48,538 nt of DNA from Ignavibacteria bacterium (GCA_019694675.1 JAIBBK010000042.1:1-48538); one strand, 5' to 3'; positions 1 through 9,290 are shown, counted from the first letter of the stretch. Numbers and translations are program-made. Notes: generated by a model from the letters alone, not told the origin.

Positions 1-735
1 GCAAGCAGTGACTTCGAGAAGAAACTTCACCTTAAGATAATTGAAGAGGAAAGAAGAAGAAGGACAGGGCATGCCGGAAAGCGGTCAGGTATCGCAGACT
101 TCTTCCAGCAGATAGTAAGCGGAAGGTCTTATCCGTGGCTGGCGCCGGCGGCAGGTTTTGTGGTTCTGCTTTTCTTTGTCCTCTACTATGTTTACAGTTC
201 AAGGATTGAAGACACTCAGCAGGATCCGCAAAAACAGGAATCTGCCGTGCAGAGGGATGCGGTCAATCAGGATCGGGATATTGCGCAATCAGATCCACGA
301 ACCGAAAATGAGAATAAGAAGCCAAATGAACAGCCGGTTGTCACGGCCCCAAATGAAAACAATCCTGATCCAAAAATACAGCCGAAGAAACCCCGGAGTG
401 AACCAGTGACTTCGGAGCCGGAGGTTACGAGCAGTCCCGTTGTGACAGGATCAGTGCCGGATATCCAGAGATTGAATACAGACGGGGCGGAGCAGAGGGA
501 ATCTTCAGTGAATGAAACAAAGGATGAGCCGGTAATGGAAGCGGCCGTTGAAGAACCCGCGACGGAGAAACTGCAGGCCCGTGAAAATGACATTCAGCTC
601 ATGCCTGAAGCAGGAACGCTGAAAAGCACAAAAGATACTGCAAAGAAAAATGCTTCTAGAAAACTTGACAGCCTCAGCAGGAAATGGCTGGAGGAGATTG
701 AAGTGAAAGTGCGAGATACCAAACCAGGCAATTAA
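1..735 (+). CDS. Single-pass membrane protein of unknown function, 5' end outside the window
   Basis: The frame is open from the first base with no start codon, so this is the last 244 residues of a longer protein. The visible part begins with about 40 charged residues, including an EEERRRR run at residues 15-21. One hydrophobic segment follows (about 46-65, with LAPAAGFVVLLFFVLYYV), then a long tail rich in Gln, Glu, Pro and Asn with no cysteine and no recognisable domain. A GTG at 160 lies inside the membrane segment and is not a credible start. The layout (basic cytoplasmic part, one membrane span, disordered outer tail) resembles anti-sigma-type regulators and divisome or envelope anchors, but nothing seen decides between them. 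The stop is 28 bp before purS. Confidence 0.7.
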   Translation, partial: ASSDFEKKLHLKIIEEERRRRTGHAGKRSGIADFFQQIVSGRSYPWLAPAAGFVVLLFFVLYYVYSSRIEDTQQDPQKQESAVQRDAVNQDRDIAQSDPRTENENKKPNEQPVVTAPNENNPDPKIQPKKPRSEPVTSEPEVTSSPVVTGSVPDIQRLNTDGAEQRESSVNETKDEPVMEAAVEEPATEKLQARENDIQLMPEAGTLKSTKDTAKKNASRKLDSLSRKWLEEIEVKVRDTKPGN

Positions 736-763
736 CATTACATCTAACTCAACAATAAGAAAA

Positions 764-1024
764 GTGTACAAATCAAAGATCAGCATTTCGGTAAGGAAGA
801 ACATTCTCGATCCCCAGGGAAAGGCGGTTGAACATTCGCTGAAGTCAATGGGATTCGGTGCAATCCTTGACACGCGCATTGGCAAGTATATAGAACTCAC
901 GATTGATGCGGGTTCGGAAGAAGAGGCGCGAAAGCTTTCCGAGGACGCATGCAGAAAGCTCCTGGCAAATCCTGTAATGGAAGACTTCTCAATTACTGTT
1001 GAGAAGGAAGGAGGAAAGTCCTGA
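764..1024 (+). CDS. purS: Phosphoribosylformylglycinamidine synthase subunit PurS
   Basis: This 86-residue protein matches the usual size of PurS, the small structural subunit that bridges PurQ and PurL in the three-part FGAM synthase (fourth step of purine synthesis, cytoplasmic). Typical PurS features are the opening beta strand with '[13 protein letters not shown]', and the '[16 protein letters not shown]' and '[13 protein letters not shown]' segments. The start is GTG; no ATG lies nearby in frame. The stop overlaps the purQ start (ATGA), so the two are translationally coupled. The purL gene for the large subunit is not in the window. Confidence 0.93.
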   Translation: MYKSKISISVRKNILDPQGKAVEHSLKSMGFGAILDTRIGKYIELTIDAGSEEEARKLSEDACRKLLANPVMEDFSITVEKEGGKS

Positions 1025-1692
1025 TGCCTGCAAAAGCGGGAGTGGTTGTCTTTCCCGGTTCCAACTGTGATCACGATCTTTATCATGTCCTGAAGAATGT
1101 CATTGGTGCCGATACGGAGTTTCTCTGGCACAAAGACGGAAGCATAGGCGACAGGAATCTGATCTTTCTTCCGGGCGGATTCTCATACGGAGATTATCTG
1201 AGATGCGGCGCGATTGCGAGATTTTCTCCGATAATGAAGGATGTAGTAAGGTTTGCAAACAGCGGAGGTGTGGTAGTGGGCATCTGCAACGGATTTCAGG
1301 TACTGTGCGAAGCCGGTCTTCTGCCGGGCGCACTGCTCGTGAACGAGAGCCTGCAGTTCGTCTGCAGGACAGTTACATTGAAAGTAGAGAATAATAAGAG
1401 TATTTTCACAGCCGATTACGGCATCAAGGAAGAGATCAGCATACCGGTCGCGCACGGGGAGGGAAACTACTTTTGTGATGATGATACACTGCAGGATCTC
1501 ATCAGCAACAATCAGATCCTGCTGACTTACTCTGACAATCCGAACGGTTCGCTGATGAACATTGCGGGAATTCAGAACAGGAACAGGAATGTGATGGGTC
1601 TCATGCCTCACCCGGAAAGGGCTTCCGAGCAAGTTCTCGGAGGAACCGACGGAAGAGCGTTCTTCACGAGCATAGTATCAAGCTTTGACTGA
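1024..1692 (+). CDS. purQ: Phosphoribosylformylglycinamidine synthase subunit PurQ (glutaminase)
   Basis: A class I glutamine amidotransferase of 222 residues that supplies ammonia from glutamine to FGAM synthase. The 'FPGSNCDHD' N-terminal motif is typical of PurQ. The nucleophile elbow 'GICNGFQVL' places the catalytic cysteine at about residue 88, and the His/Glu pair lies in 'GLMPHPERA' (about H196 and E198). 'HGEGNYF' is also a PurQ family motif. The length is normal for the stand-alone small PurQ found together with PurS. It overlaps purS by four bases (ATGA), which fits obligate co-assembly. A 44-bp gap separates it from tatA. Confidence 0.96.
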   Translation: MPAKAGVVVFPGSNCDHDLYHVLKNVIGADTEFLWHKDGSIGDRNLIFLPGGFSYGDYLRCGAIARFSPIMKDVVRFANSGGVVVGICNGFQVLCEAGLLPGALLVNESLQFVCRTVTLKVENNKSIFTADYGIKEEISIPVAHGEGNYFCDDDTLQDLISNNQILLTYSDNPNGSLMNIAGIQNRNRNVMGLMPHPERASEQVLGGTDGRAFFTSIVSSFD

Positions 1693-1736
1693 CGCCGTTA
1701 ATCATATTTGCAGTAAATCAACAAAAGGAGCATAAA

Positions 1737-1919
1737 ATGTTCGGACTCGGAACACCGGAGATAATTCTTATAGCCATAGTGATCCTTGTACTTTTCGGAG
1801 CCAAGAAGATCCCTGAACTGATGCAGGGGCTTGGAAAGGGTGTTAAGGAATTCAAGAAGGCAACTTCTGATATCGAAAAAGACCTTAGCACTTCGGAAGA
1901 TAAAGAGAAAAAAGCCTGA
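1737..1919 (+). CDS. tatA: Twin-arginine translocase subunit TatA/E
   Basis: A 60-residue protein with the TatA plan. A short N-terminal membrane helix (residues 6-20, '[18 protein letters not shown]') is followed by the 'FGAKKIPEL' hinge, an amphipathic helix ('[15 protein letters not shown]') and a short acidic/lysine tail. TatA oligomers form the variable pore that moves folded proteins with RR signal peptides across the inner membrane. The short tail favours TatA/E over TatB. A strong ribosome-binding sequence, AAAAGGAG, lies 7 bp before the ATG. tatC is not seen nearby. Confidence 0.94.
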   Translation: MFGLGTPEIILIAIVILVLFGAKKIPELMQGLGKGVKEFKKATSDIEKDLSTSEDKEKKA

Positions 1920-1991
1920 AGCAGGCCTGCTCTTGATCTTCCTGCTTTGATTCACAGACTTCAACTTACCTCACTCTGAATCTCATTCAAC

Positions 1992-3416
1992 ATGTCTGAC
2001 TTAATTTCTTCAGATCTTAGCGCAGTTCAGGAAAGCCTGCGTTCCGGCAAACTCACATGCCGTGAGCTGGTCACATCTTATCTGAACAACATTGAGGCGC
2101 AGAAAGATCTGAATGTGTTCATTGAGGTATTTGCAGATGAAGCTTTGCAGAAGGCGGATGAAACAGATGCCCTTCTGAAGTCAGGCAATGCCGGAAAGCT
2201 TGCAGGGGCGGTGATCTCGGTCAAAGATGTTATCGCCATAAAGGACAAAGGACTTACATGTTCTTCGGCAATACTTAAAGGATTCAAATCTTTGTATGAC
2301 TCAACGGCGGTCGCACGTCTCAGGTCAGAAGGCGCAATAATAATCGGCAGAGTGAATTGCGATGAATTTGCTATGGGGTCATCAAATGAAAATTCGGTTT
2401 ACGGGCCTGTTGCAAATCCGTTTGACAAGACACGCGTGCCCGGCGGTTCTTCAGGAGCAAGCGCAGTCTCTGTTGCCGCAGGCATGTGCATTGCTTCGCT
2501 TGGCTCAGAAACCGGCGGCTCGATCAGACAGCCTGCTTCATTCTGCGGAGTTACGGGACTCAAGGTCACGTACGGAAGGATCTCCCGCTACGGCCTTGTT
2601 GCTTTCGCATCCTCTTTTGATACAATCGGGATCTTTTCAAAAAGCAATGATACAACATCGCGGGTTCTTGAGGTAATTGCCGGACATGACCCCAATGACA
2701 GCACGTCTTCAGCCGAGCATGTGCCCGCTTATTCAGAAAGTGTTTCCGCGCGACTTGACCCTTCGAAGATCCGTCTCGGTTACATAAAGGAATATTTCGG
2801 GGAAGGGCTGGACGGTGAAGTAAGGGACGGTGTCTTCGGAAAGATCGAAGCTCTGAAGCAGAATGGCTTTTCGGTCAGGGAGATATCCCTTCCGAACTCA
2901 AAGTATCTCATACAAACCTATTACGTCCTTACCTGCGCCGAAGCATCAAGCAATCTATCAAGGTATGACGGCGTTAGGTACGGTTTCAGGGCTGAAGACC
3001 ACGATTCGCTTGAAGAGATGTATGTCAATACACGTTCGCGGGGATTCGGCACTGAAGTCAAGCGAAGGATCATGCTTGGCACATATGTTCTTTCAGCCGG
3101 ATACTACGACGCATATTACAGGAAAGCGCAAAAAGCAAGACGCCTCATCAGGGAAGATTTTGAGAATGCTTTCCGTGATGTTGACTACATTATAACTCCC
3201 ACCACTCCGACTACGGCATTCAGGATCGGTGAGAAAATAGACGATCCTCTTTCAATGTACCTTAGCGACATTTATACTGTTTCAGCAAACCTTGCCGGAA
3301 TCCCCGCAATGTCTGTTCCCGCAGGCACTGACTCCAAAGGACTTCCGTTCGGCATTCAGATCATCGGAAAGAAATTTGACGAGGGAGGATTGCTGAGGAT
3401 GTGGAACGAGATCTGA
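1992..3416 (+). CDS. gatA: Asp-tRNA(Asn)/Glu-tRNA(Gln) amidotransferase subunit A
   Basis: An amidase-signature protein of 474 residues, matching GatA, which frees ammonia from glutamine to amidate Glu-tRNA(Gln) or Asp-tRNA(Asn). The Ser-cisSer-Lys triad is visible: the lysine in 'VISVKDVI', the glycine/serine stretch 'PGGSSGASAVSVAAG', and the nucleophile region 'GSETGGSIRQPASFCG'. 'RVNCDEFAMGSSNENS' is a GatA-specific signature. The C-terminus after 'GIQIIGKKFDEGGLLR' is a little shorter than in some homologues but holds no catalytic residues. gatB and gatC are not in the window. It converges on the sensor kinase gene with only 5 bp between the stops. Confidence 0.95.
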   Translation: MSDLISSDLSAVQESLRSGKLTCRELVTSYLNNIEAQKDLNVFIEVFADEALQKADETDALLKSGNAGKLAGAVISVKDVIAIKDKGLTCSSAILKGFKSLYDSTAVARLRSEGAIIIGRVNCDEFAMGSSNENSVYGPVANPFDKTRVPGGSSGASAVSVAAGMCIASLGSETGGSIRQPASFCGVTGLKVTYGRISRYGLVAFASSFDTIGIFSKSNDTTSRVLEVIAGHDPNDSTSSAEHVPAYSESVSARLDPSKIRLGYIKEYFGEGLDGEVRDGVFGKIEALKQNGFSVREISLPNSKYLIQTYYVLTCAEASSNLSRYDGVRYGFRAEDHDSLEEMYVNTRSRGFGTEVKRRIMLGTYVLSAGYYDAYYRKAQKARRLIREDFENAFRDVDYIITPTTPTTAFRIGEKIDDPLSMYLSDIYTVSANLAGIPAMSVPAGTDSKGLPFGIQIIGKKFDEGGLLRMWNEI

Positions 3417-3421
3417 GTGCT

Positions 3422-4510
3422 TCAGCGCTTTAGTATAAACTCGAACCTTGTGCCCTTGTCAACTTCGCTGTCAACTTTTATCTGGCTGGAGTGTGCTTCG
3501 AGTATGTGCTTGACGATCGAAAGACCGAGCCCGCTGCCGCCTATGTCGCGCGACCTTGCCTTATCCACCCGGTAGAACCTCTCGAAAATTCTCGGCAGAT
3601 CTTTCTTCGGAATGCCGATGCCGTTATCCTGAACTATCACTGAAACATCCTTTTCCCTTATGTCGAGCTTCACGTCTATCATGCCGGTCTTAGGCGTGTA
3701 CTTGATCGCATTGTCAACAAGATTCACCAACACCTGCTTCAGTCTTTGCTCGTCACCGAAAACAGTTATCTCCTCTGAATGCCCGTTGCTGAAAGCGAGC
3801 CGGACATCCTTTGACTGGGCAAGATCGGAAAGCTCGCTAACTGTCTCTTCAATTGCCTTTGAGATGGGGAAGTAGCGCATGCTCATCTTGACACCCGTCT
3901 CAAACTTCGAAATGCTTATCAGATCATCAACAAGCTCCTTAAGCCTCTTGGTCTGATTCAGAGCCCTCGAGAGGAAATCCTCATTAACTTCCTCATCATT
4001 GATTGCACCGTCAAGAAGTGTCTCGAGCGAAAGCTGTATCGCAAAGATCGGAGTGCGAAGTTCATGCGCTACGTTTCCCATGAACTCATTTCTGTTTATG
4101 CGGAACGTCTTTGCGGTGTTGATCTCGTGGAGGGTTCTCTTCGCTATCATTATGAGTTCGTTCAGCGTGTAGTAGATCTCCTTATTGTGAACTTTTCCTC
4201 CGCGTATCAGTTCAAGGTCTTCGATAAGGTCGTTAAGTTCGCTGGATTTCTTGTCAAAATCGTCTTCCTCATCCGAAGTTTCGTGGGGCAGTTTCAGTTT
4301 TTCCGAGAAGTTGAACAACTGCTTAAGAGGCGCCGTGATCTCACGGTGAATGAAGATGGATGAAAAAATGAATATGGCAACTGCAGAAAGCGAAACTGCT
4401 ATGAGGGTATCGTTTGAAACGTTGAAGAGCTTTGCGAGGAGGATTACTATTACGAGGAAGATTAACGCAAACAGGACGGAATATTTTGCCAGTACATTTA
4501 CTTTCTTCAT
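3422..4510 (-). CDS. Membrane sensor histidine kinase (PhoR-like)
   Basis: A 362-residue two-component sensor. Two membrane helices (about 10-28 and 35-55) are joined by a very short loop, so there is almost no periplasmic domain. A HAMP-like linker follows, then the dimerisation helix with phospho-acceptor H149 in 'GNVAHELRTPI', and the ATPase boxes: N 'NLVDNAIKYTP', G1 'DNGIGIP', F 'IFERFYRV' and G2 'GGSGLGLSIVKH'. I chose the ATG at 4510; a TTG at 4573 would lengthen it but overlap the regulator gene. It lies 16 bp downstream of the response-regulator gene and surely forms an operon with it. It is PhoR-like in architecture, but no phosphate-uptake genes are nearby, so the signal is unknown. 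Confidence 0.93.
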   Translation of the reverse strand: MKKVNVLAKYSVLFALIFLVIVILLAKLFNVSNDTLIAVSLSAVAIFIFSSIFIHREITAPLKQLFNFSEKLKLPHETSDEEDDFDKKSSELNDLIEDLELIRGGKVHNKEIYYTLNELIMIAKRTLHEINTAKTFRINRNEFMGNVAHELRTPIFAIQLSLETLLDGAINDEEVNEDFLSRALNQTKRLKELVDDLISISKFETGVKMSMRYFPISKAIEETVSELSDLAQSKDVRLAFSNGHSEEITVFGDEQRLKQVLVNLVDNAIKYTPKTGMIDVKLDIREKDVSVIVQDNGIGIPKKDLPRIFERFYRVDKARSRDIGGSGLGLSIVKHILEAHSSQIKVDSEVDKGTRFEFILKR

Positions 4511-4526
4511 TTCATAAATGGAGCTC

Positions 4527-5225
4527 TTATTTTGCGTCCTTAAATCTGTAGCCGAGGCCCTTGATGGTCTCAATATATTCAGCGTATTCTCCGAGCTTCT
4601 CCCTCACCTTTGCAACGTGCACGTCAACCGTCCTGTCGACCACATATATGTTCTCGCCCCAGATCCTGTTGAGAAGAATCTCCCTTGAATAGACCTTGCC
4701 TCTGTTTGACATGAGGAAATGCAGAAGCTGAAACTCTTTCTTCGGAAAGAAGATCTCCCTGTCCTTGATCTTCACGCTGTGGCTTGCTGTATCTATCTCG
4801 AGACTCTTGAATTTTATGTTCTCGCCGAAAGAGATCTGAACTGGCCTCTCGTTCTGGCTTCTGCGTATCACGGATTTCAGCCTGGCAAGAACCTTGCGCG
4901 GGGAGATCGGCTTCGTGATGTAATCGTCTGCTCCGATCTCGAGTCCGAGAATTTCATCGATCTCGTTCTCCTTGGCTGTAAGAAAGATCACCGGTATCTT
5001 TGATGTTGCCGGGTTGCCTTTCAGCTGTTTGCAGACCTCGAAACCGTTAAGCTCGGGCATCATGATGTCGAGGAGTATGACATCCGGATTTGTGGCGGCA
5101 AGATCGAGTGCCTCCTTGCCGTTGTTTGCCGTAAGCACCTCAAATTCGTTCTCCCTTTCGAGGTTATACTTCAGGATATCAACAATATCTTTTTCATCAT
5201 CCACCACCAGTATTTTCTTCTTCAT
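4527..5225 (-). CDS. OmpR/PhoB-family response regulator
   Basis: A 232-residue DNA-binding response regulator. The receiver domain has the acidic pair in 'ILVVDDEKD', phosphoacceptor D53 in 'VILLDIMMPELNGF', the Thr of 'PVIFLTAKE' and the Lys of 'DDYITKPISPRKV'. The C-terminal half is a winged helix of the OmpR type ('RTVDVHVAKVREKLG', 'IETIKGLGYRF'). It should be phosphorylated by the kinase encoded directly downstream. I chose the ATG at 5225, because receiver domains usually start two or three residues before this strand; an in-frame ATG at 5246 would add seven residues. Target genes cannot be told from the sequence. Confidence 0.95.
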   Translation of the reverse strand: MKKKILVVDDEKDIVDILKYNLERENEFEVLTANNGKEALDLAATNPDVILLDIMMPELNGFEVCKQLKGNPATSKIPVIFLTAKENEIDEILGLEIGADDYITKPISPRKVLARLKSVIRRSQNERPVQISFGENIKFKSLEIDTASHSVKIKDREIFFPKKEFQLLHFLMSNRGKVYSREILLNRIWGENIYVVDRTVDVHVAKVREKLGEYAEYIETIKGLGYRFKDAK

Positions 5226-5284
5226 GTATTGTCCGTGTTTTTTCATACAACTTAGCTACCCATGATTAACTAAATGTAAATTTT

Positions 5285-6292
5285 TCATTTAAAAATTATC
5301 TCCCTGCCGCTTTTTGCCGATTTATAAATGGCGTCAACTATCTCCATAACCTTCACGGCATCCTCTCCGCTTGATATGATGTTGTGGTTTCCCCTTACCG
5401 CTCCAACGAAATGCTGAAGCTCGTATTCATAGCTTTTTTTGAAAACATTGGCGGGCATTGCTATCTTCTTCGGCGTTATGTTGTAAAGATTTCCATCCAT
5501 TTTCTTAAATATCCTGAAAGGATTTATGGATGAACTTCCTTCTTTCCCGTAAACGTTGCAGTAGAACAATTCTCCTTCCCTCAGCATGCTCCAGCTTGCC
5601 TCTATAGTGAGCACGGTGCCGTTCTTGAATTTGATGAGCGCAATAGAGGAGTCCTCGACGGATTTCGTATTGTGAAAGTAGTTCGTCGCGCTCACGCTTT
5701 TCACATCAGGAAAACTGAGAAGCCACATACCGAGGTCCAGCATTGCAATGCCGTTGTCAAGAAAAACGCCGCCGCCGGCTTTCTCCTTCTCAAGTATCCA
5801 TTTCTGATTTGAGCTCTGCGGTTTCACCCAACCCGTCTTCACATAAAACACCTCTCCGATCTCCTTTGCCTTTGTGAATGTCCTCTGCATCATCATGTCG
5901 TTCCTGAACCTGTTGTTCATGGCCACCATCACTTTGCGTCTGTTCTTCTTTGCCGAGTCAACGATATCCTTTGCTTCCCTGTAGTTCCTTGCAATGGGCT
6001 TTTCCACAAGTATGTCCTTGCCGGCATTAAGGCATTCTATTGCAATCTCTTTGTGCATGTGAGTCTGCGTTGCAATGATTACGGCATGCATCTCCTCGTT
6101 CTCCGCAAGCATCTCCCGGGAGTCCCTGTAATGCTTCCTTATGCCATACCTTGAAGCGATTCGCTTGCACTTCTGTGAGTCATTGTCGCATACGGCTGAT
6201 ATCTCAACGCCGTTCATTTTAGATAAGACCGGGAGATGGATGATCTGGGCTATGCCGCCCAGCCCTACAATGCCGAGTTTGATCTTTTCCAT
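5285..6292 (-). CDS. Gfo/Idh/MocA-family NAD(P)-dependent oxidoreductase
   Basis: A 335-residue oxidoreductase. The N-terminal Rossmann fold shows the dinucleotide-binding glycines in 'GIVGLGGIAQ', and the family signature 'VEKPIARN' carries the catalytic-site lysine. The C-terminal half has the alpha/beta substrate domain ('GGGVFLDNGIAMLDLGMWLL', where the Asp/His position of many members is replaced by D-N-G). Family members oxidise or reduce sugars and related hydroxyl compounds; the substrate cannot be told here. The SRP RNA gene lies directly upstream on the same strand, so this gene may be reached by read-through from that promoter or have its own. Confidence 0.9.
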   Translation of the reverse strand: MEKIKLGIVGLGGIAQIIHLPVLSKMNGVEISAVCDNDSQKCKRIASRYGIRKHYRDSREMLAENEEMHAVIIATQTHMHKEIAIECLNAGKDILVEKPIARNYREAKDIVDSAKKNRRKVMVAMNNRFRNDMMMQRTFTKAKEIGEVFYVKTGWVKPQSSNQKWILEKEKAGGGVFLDNGIAMLDLGMWLLSFPDVKSVSATNYFHNTKSVEDSSIALIKFKNGTVLTIEASWSMLREGELFYCNVYGKEGSSSINPFRIFKKMDGNLYNITPKKIAMPANVFKKSYEYELQHFVGAVRGNHNIISSGEDAVKVMEIVDAIYKSAKSGREIIFK

Positions 6293-6307
6293 TCAGCGGG
6301 GAGGATT

Positions 6308-6323
6308 AAAAAAAAATGTCAAG
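6308..6323 (-). terminator. Intrinsic terminator of the SRP RNA gene
   Basis: On the - strand the closing helix of the SRP RNA (GTCAAG at its 5' end paired with CTTGAC at its 3' end) is followed directly by an A and nine T residues (6308-6316). This is the expected form of an intrinsic terminator in which the RNA's own end helix serves as the stem. Confidence 0.75.
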
Positions 6324-6412
6324 ACACCCAAATCACATATAAGTATTACTTACCGTTGCTTTCTTCCGAACCTGGCGGAGTTGGGTAACGTTATATTGTT
6401 CGGGGCTTGACA
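6317..6412 (-). ncRNA. ffs: Signal recognition particle RNA, small bacterial (4.5S) type
   Basis: The non-coding gap between the permease and the oxidoreductase holds, on the - strand, the conserved SRP domain IV tip: CCAGG, then a TTCGGAA tetraloop region, then AGAAAGCAACGG, which matches the family pattern CAGG-UCCGGAA-GGAAGCAGC with a few changes. The flanks pair as an elongated hairpin: outer GTCAAG with CTTGAC, then CCC with GGG, and GTTACC with GGTAAG nearer the tip. The length of about 96 nt fits the Alu-less bacterial form. The RNA binds Ffh and guides signal-anchor proteins to FtsY and the Sec translocon. A T-run follows the 3' end. Exact ends are estimated to within a few bases. Confidence 0.9.
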
Positions 6413-6434
6413 AAATCAATACGGGGCAATATAC

Positions 6435-7805
6435 CTAAGACGACTTAAACATTAAATATATTCCGAATATGCCAATGAGAATATTTGCGATCCACATTCC
6501 GATGAACGGGGTAACAAGCCCCCGGTCCGCAAGCTTCTCACCGCCTATGAGGGATATCCAGTAAAGCAGAAAGAACAGAAGCGAGAACCCTGCCGCAATT
6601 CCGAATCCTCCTTTTTTAACCCGGTATCCCAGCGGTGCGCCCACAAGGATGAACACAACGCAGGCAAACGGGATGGAGTACTTTTTGAAGATCTCAACAT
6701 CGTATGAGTCGATCTGCTTTCCGGTTGATATTCTCGAGGTCGTGATATTCCTCGATTCGTTTATCCTGCTGAACACCGTCCGGACGATCTGTGTTATGCT
6801 GTCCTGCAGAGTTCCCTGAGAAGTCCGCGCGATCGCAGTATCGCCTGAGGAAGTGCCTGAAAGGAACTGTGACTGTCCTGTCTTGGGAGCACCTGTTGCA
6901 AATGAAGTATCCCTGTAATTGAGTGAGGCGAGTCGCTTAACATCCTTTATTACATTGTCGCTGAACTTGAAAGGTATGGAATCCCGCAGTGACTCAAGAC
7001 TGTCAACTATTCTCTTCATCGCATCTGCGGAAAGTTCCCTGTCGCCCCGCGAGAAAGCGCTCTCATTGGATTTGGTGAATCCGAATCCGTCCGCTTTGAA
7101 CATAAGACGGTGCCTGTCAAACTTGATCCTTCTGTAGTTCTTCGACGGGTCAGATGTGCTGAGCTGATGTATCTCGCCGTCCTCGAGCTCCATGATAATG
7201 TTCTTGAAGTCGCTTGAGAAGCTGATGTTCCCTTTCTTCGCGGTCAGTGTGTTTCTGAACTCAGGGCTTGAGTTATCAGTGATGTAAACTCCCTCGATCT
7301 CGTTGCTGTTTGGGAATGTCTTCTGCACCAGTATCTGCGCTCCCTGTATGTCGCTCGAGAACTTGCCCGCTTCAAGCATGAACGTCGGCTTTGTTCTTGA
7401 GATGTCGTAGAGCAGGACTCTTGCCTTATGATTGGCTTCCGGAAGCACGTCGTTGTTGAACCGTATCATCAGATAGAACATGATGAAGGAAAGGATCACA
7501 AGTGGGAGCATCAGGCGGTAAAGGCTTATTCCGCCCGACTTGATCACCGTGATCTCGTTCGTTGATGAGAGAGACCCGAAGGACATGAGAGAAGCCACAA
7601 GCATAGCCATCGGAACTGCAAGAGTCAGCATCCATGCAAGGTTCAGGGCTATGAGCTGGATTATTATCCACGTGCTTAAGCCTTTTCCGACAAACTGATC
7701 AAGCGACTTGATCAGAAACTGAAACAGGAAAATAAATATCACGATCGACAGCGCGAAGATGAACGGCCCCGCAAAGGATTTCAGTACGTATCTGTCGATC
7801 AGCAT
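6435..7805 (-). CDS. LptF/LptG (YjgP/YjgQ)-family lipopolysaccharide export permease
   Basis: A 456-residue inner-membrane protein with the LptF/G layout. It starts with 'MLIDRYVLKSF', has three membrane helices in residues 12-130, a periplasmic jellyroll-like domain of about 230 residues, then three C-terminal helices (about 365-453). LptF and LptG form the membrane part of the LptB2FG transporter that pulls LPS from the inner membrane towards LptD. Only one copy is here; the second subunit and the LptB ATPase lie elsewhere. The periplasmic domain carries a Ser/Thr/Gly-rich insert near residues 300-330 ('LSGTSSGDTAIARTSQG') that looks disordered. Its partner in function, lptD, is encoded at 21640-24177. 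Confidence 0.92.
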   Translation of the reverse strand: MLIDRYVLKSFAGPFIFALSIVIFIFLFQFLIKSLDQFVGKGLSTWIIIQLIALNLAWMLTLAVPMAMLVASLMSFGSLSSTNEITVIKSGGISLYRLMLPLVILSFIMFYLMIRFNNDVLPEANHKARVLLYDISRTKPTFMLEAGKFSSDIQGAQILVQKTFPNSNEIEGVYITDNSSPEFRNTLTAKKGNISFSSDFKNIIMELEDGEIHQLSTSDPSKNYRRIKFDRHRLMFKADGFGFTKSNESAFSRGDRELSADAMKRIVDSLESLRDSIPFKFSDNVIKDVKRLASLNYRDTSFATGAPKTGQSQFLSGTSSGDTAIARTSQGTLQDSITQIVRTVFSRINESRNITTSRISTGKQIDSYDVEIFKKYSIPFACVVFILVGAPLGYRVKKGGFGIAAGFSLLFFLLYWISLIGGEKLADRGLVTPFIGMWIANILIGIFGIYLMFKSS

Positions 7806-7837
7806 TCTGTTACAGCCTGCTCTTTAGTTTTAGTAAG

Positions 7838-9031
7838 TTACTTCAGTACGTTGAGTTCCCTGCCCACCTTCACAAAGGCCGCAATGCACTTATCGAGATG
7901 TTCGCGGGTATGCCCGGCGGAAAGCTGAACCCTTATCCTTGCAAGGCCTTTTGCGACCACGGGGTAAAAGAATCCTATCACATAAATACCTTCTTCAAGC
8001 AGTCTTGCCGCCATATCCTGTGAAAGTTTCGCATCGTAAAGCATGATCGGCACAATAGGATGAACTCCCGGCTTGATGTCAAATCCTGCTTCGGTCATCT
8101 TCTGCCTGAAGTAAGTTGTGTTTTCCTCAAGCCTGTCGCGCAGTTCGGTGGTACTGCTCAGCAGGTCAAACACTTTTATGGATGCTCCCACAATTGCCGG
8201 GGCGAGCGAGTTTGAGAAAAGGTACGGCCTGCTTCTCTGCCTGAGCATGTCTATAATCTCCTGCCTGCCGCTTGTGAATCCTCCCATTGCACCGCCAAGC
8301 GCCTTGCCAAGTGTGCCGGTTATGATGTCAACTCTTCCGATAACATCGTTCATCTCAATTGAGCCTCTTCCTGTCTTGCCGAGAAAACCCGTACAGTGGC
8401 ATTCGTCCGTCATCACCATTGCCTCGTACTTGTCGGCAAGGTCGCAGATGCCTTTGAGATTTGCTATAACGCCGTCCATTGAGAACGCTCCGTCTGTGCA
8501 GACAAGTATCTGCCTTGCACCCTTGTTTTTTGCTTCCTTCAGCTTCTCTTCCAGATCGTTCATGTCGTTGTTCTTGTATCTGTAACGCATGGCCTTGCAA
8601 AGCCTCACACCGTCTATGATGCTTGCGTGGTTAAGCTCGTCGGATATGATCGCATCGGTTTCACCGAGAAGCGGTTCAAACACTCCTCCGTTGGCATCAA
8701 AGCATGCCGCGTAAAGGATCGTGTCTTCGGTGCCCAGAAACTCGCTTATTTTTTTTTCAAGGGTCTTGTGAATTGTCTGCGTTCCGCAAATGAACCTTAC
8801 CGAAGACATTCCGAAGCCGTATTCATCAAGGGCCTTGTGAGCCGCGGCTATTATCTCCGGATGTGAAGACAGCCCGAGGTAATTGTTGGCGCAGAAGTTC
8901 AGGACTGTCTTGCCGTTCACTGTTATCTCCGCTCCCTGCGGAGTTTCAATGATCCTTTCTGTCTTGTAAAGCCCCTGTTCCTTTATTGATTCAAGTTCCT
9001 TGCCGAGTGCGGATTTGTACTGAGTGAACAT
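7838..9031 (-). CDS. kbl: Glycine C-acetyltransferase (2-amino-3-ketobutyrate CoA ligase)
   Basis: A PLP enzyme of the alpha-oxoamine synthase family, 397 residues, very close in length and motifs to Kbl: '[15 protein letters not shown]', '[12 protein letters not shown]', '[12 protein letters not shown]', the PLP-ring Asp in '[17 protein letters not shown]', and the Schiff-base lysine K243 in '[13 protein letters not shown]'. Kbl converts 2-amino-3-oxobutyrate plus CoA to glycine and acetyl-CoA in threonine breakdown. The usual partner, threonine dehydrogenase (tdh), is not adjacent. Sister enzymes (BioF, HemA, serine palmitoyltransferase) share the fold; the FICGTQ and CHCTGF motifs favour Kbl. 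A TATTTTGC element lies about 40 bp upstream (9072-9079, - strand). Confidence 0.93.
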   Translation of the reverse strand: MFTQYKSALGKELESIKEQGLYKTERIIETPQGAEITVNGKTVLNFCANNYLGLSSHPEIIAAAHKALDEYGFGMSSVRFICGTQTIHKTLEKKISEFLGTEDTILYAACFDANGGVFEPLLGETDAIISDELNHASIIDGVRLCKAMRYRYKNNDMNDLEEKLKEAKNKGARQILVCTDGAFSMDGVIANLKGICDLADKYEAMVMTDECHCTGFLGKTGRGSIEMNDVIGRVDIITGTLGKALGGAMGGFTSGRQEIIDMLRQRSRPYLFSNSLAPAIVGASIKVFDLLSSTTELRDRLEENTTYFRQKMTEAGFDIKPGVHPIVPIMLYDAKLSQDMAARLLEEGIYVIGFFYPVVAKGLARIRVQLSAGHTREHLDKCIAAFVKVGRELNVLK

Positions 9032-9290
9032 TCTATAGGATGTTTAGGTTGTCTGAATCGTTTTGATTACTGCAAAATAAACTTTCCGCATGAAGAAAAT
9101 AATGCAGAATGCTGGTAAGCGAGGGGATGAACACTTTGAGTGGTTTTTATCGGAACATTGAAAACTTATCGACGCGCGCAGTGATTCCTGTTGCTGTGAT
9201 TCTCTGATGTTCATGTAGTTCAAATCAACAATGCAAATCATACTTCTAAGTTTTTAATCAGAGGTTTTTTGAATATCTTGCCCGACTCAA

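Noticed and set aside
4511..4573. Longer TTG start for the sensor kinase
   Set aside because: It would overlap the response-regulator gene by 47 bp. The ATG at 4510 gives a normal N-terminus. Similar longer non-ATG starts were set aside at 26398, 31495, 35167 and 41249.
7426..7671. Other-frame open reading frames within conserved genes (for example inside the LptF/G, aceE and GT genes)
   Set aside because: They overlap well-supported genes entirely and show no protein-like composition.
9032..9290. RNA gene in the 259-bp gap between kbl and nth
   Set aside because: Checked by eye for tRNA cloverleaf marks and other known RNA motifs on both strands; none found.
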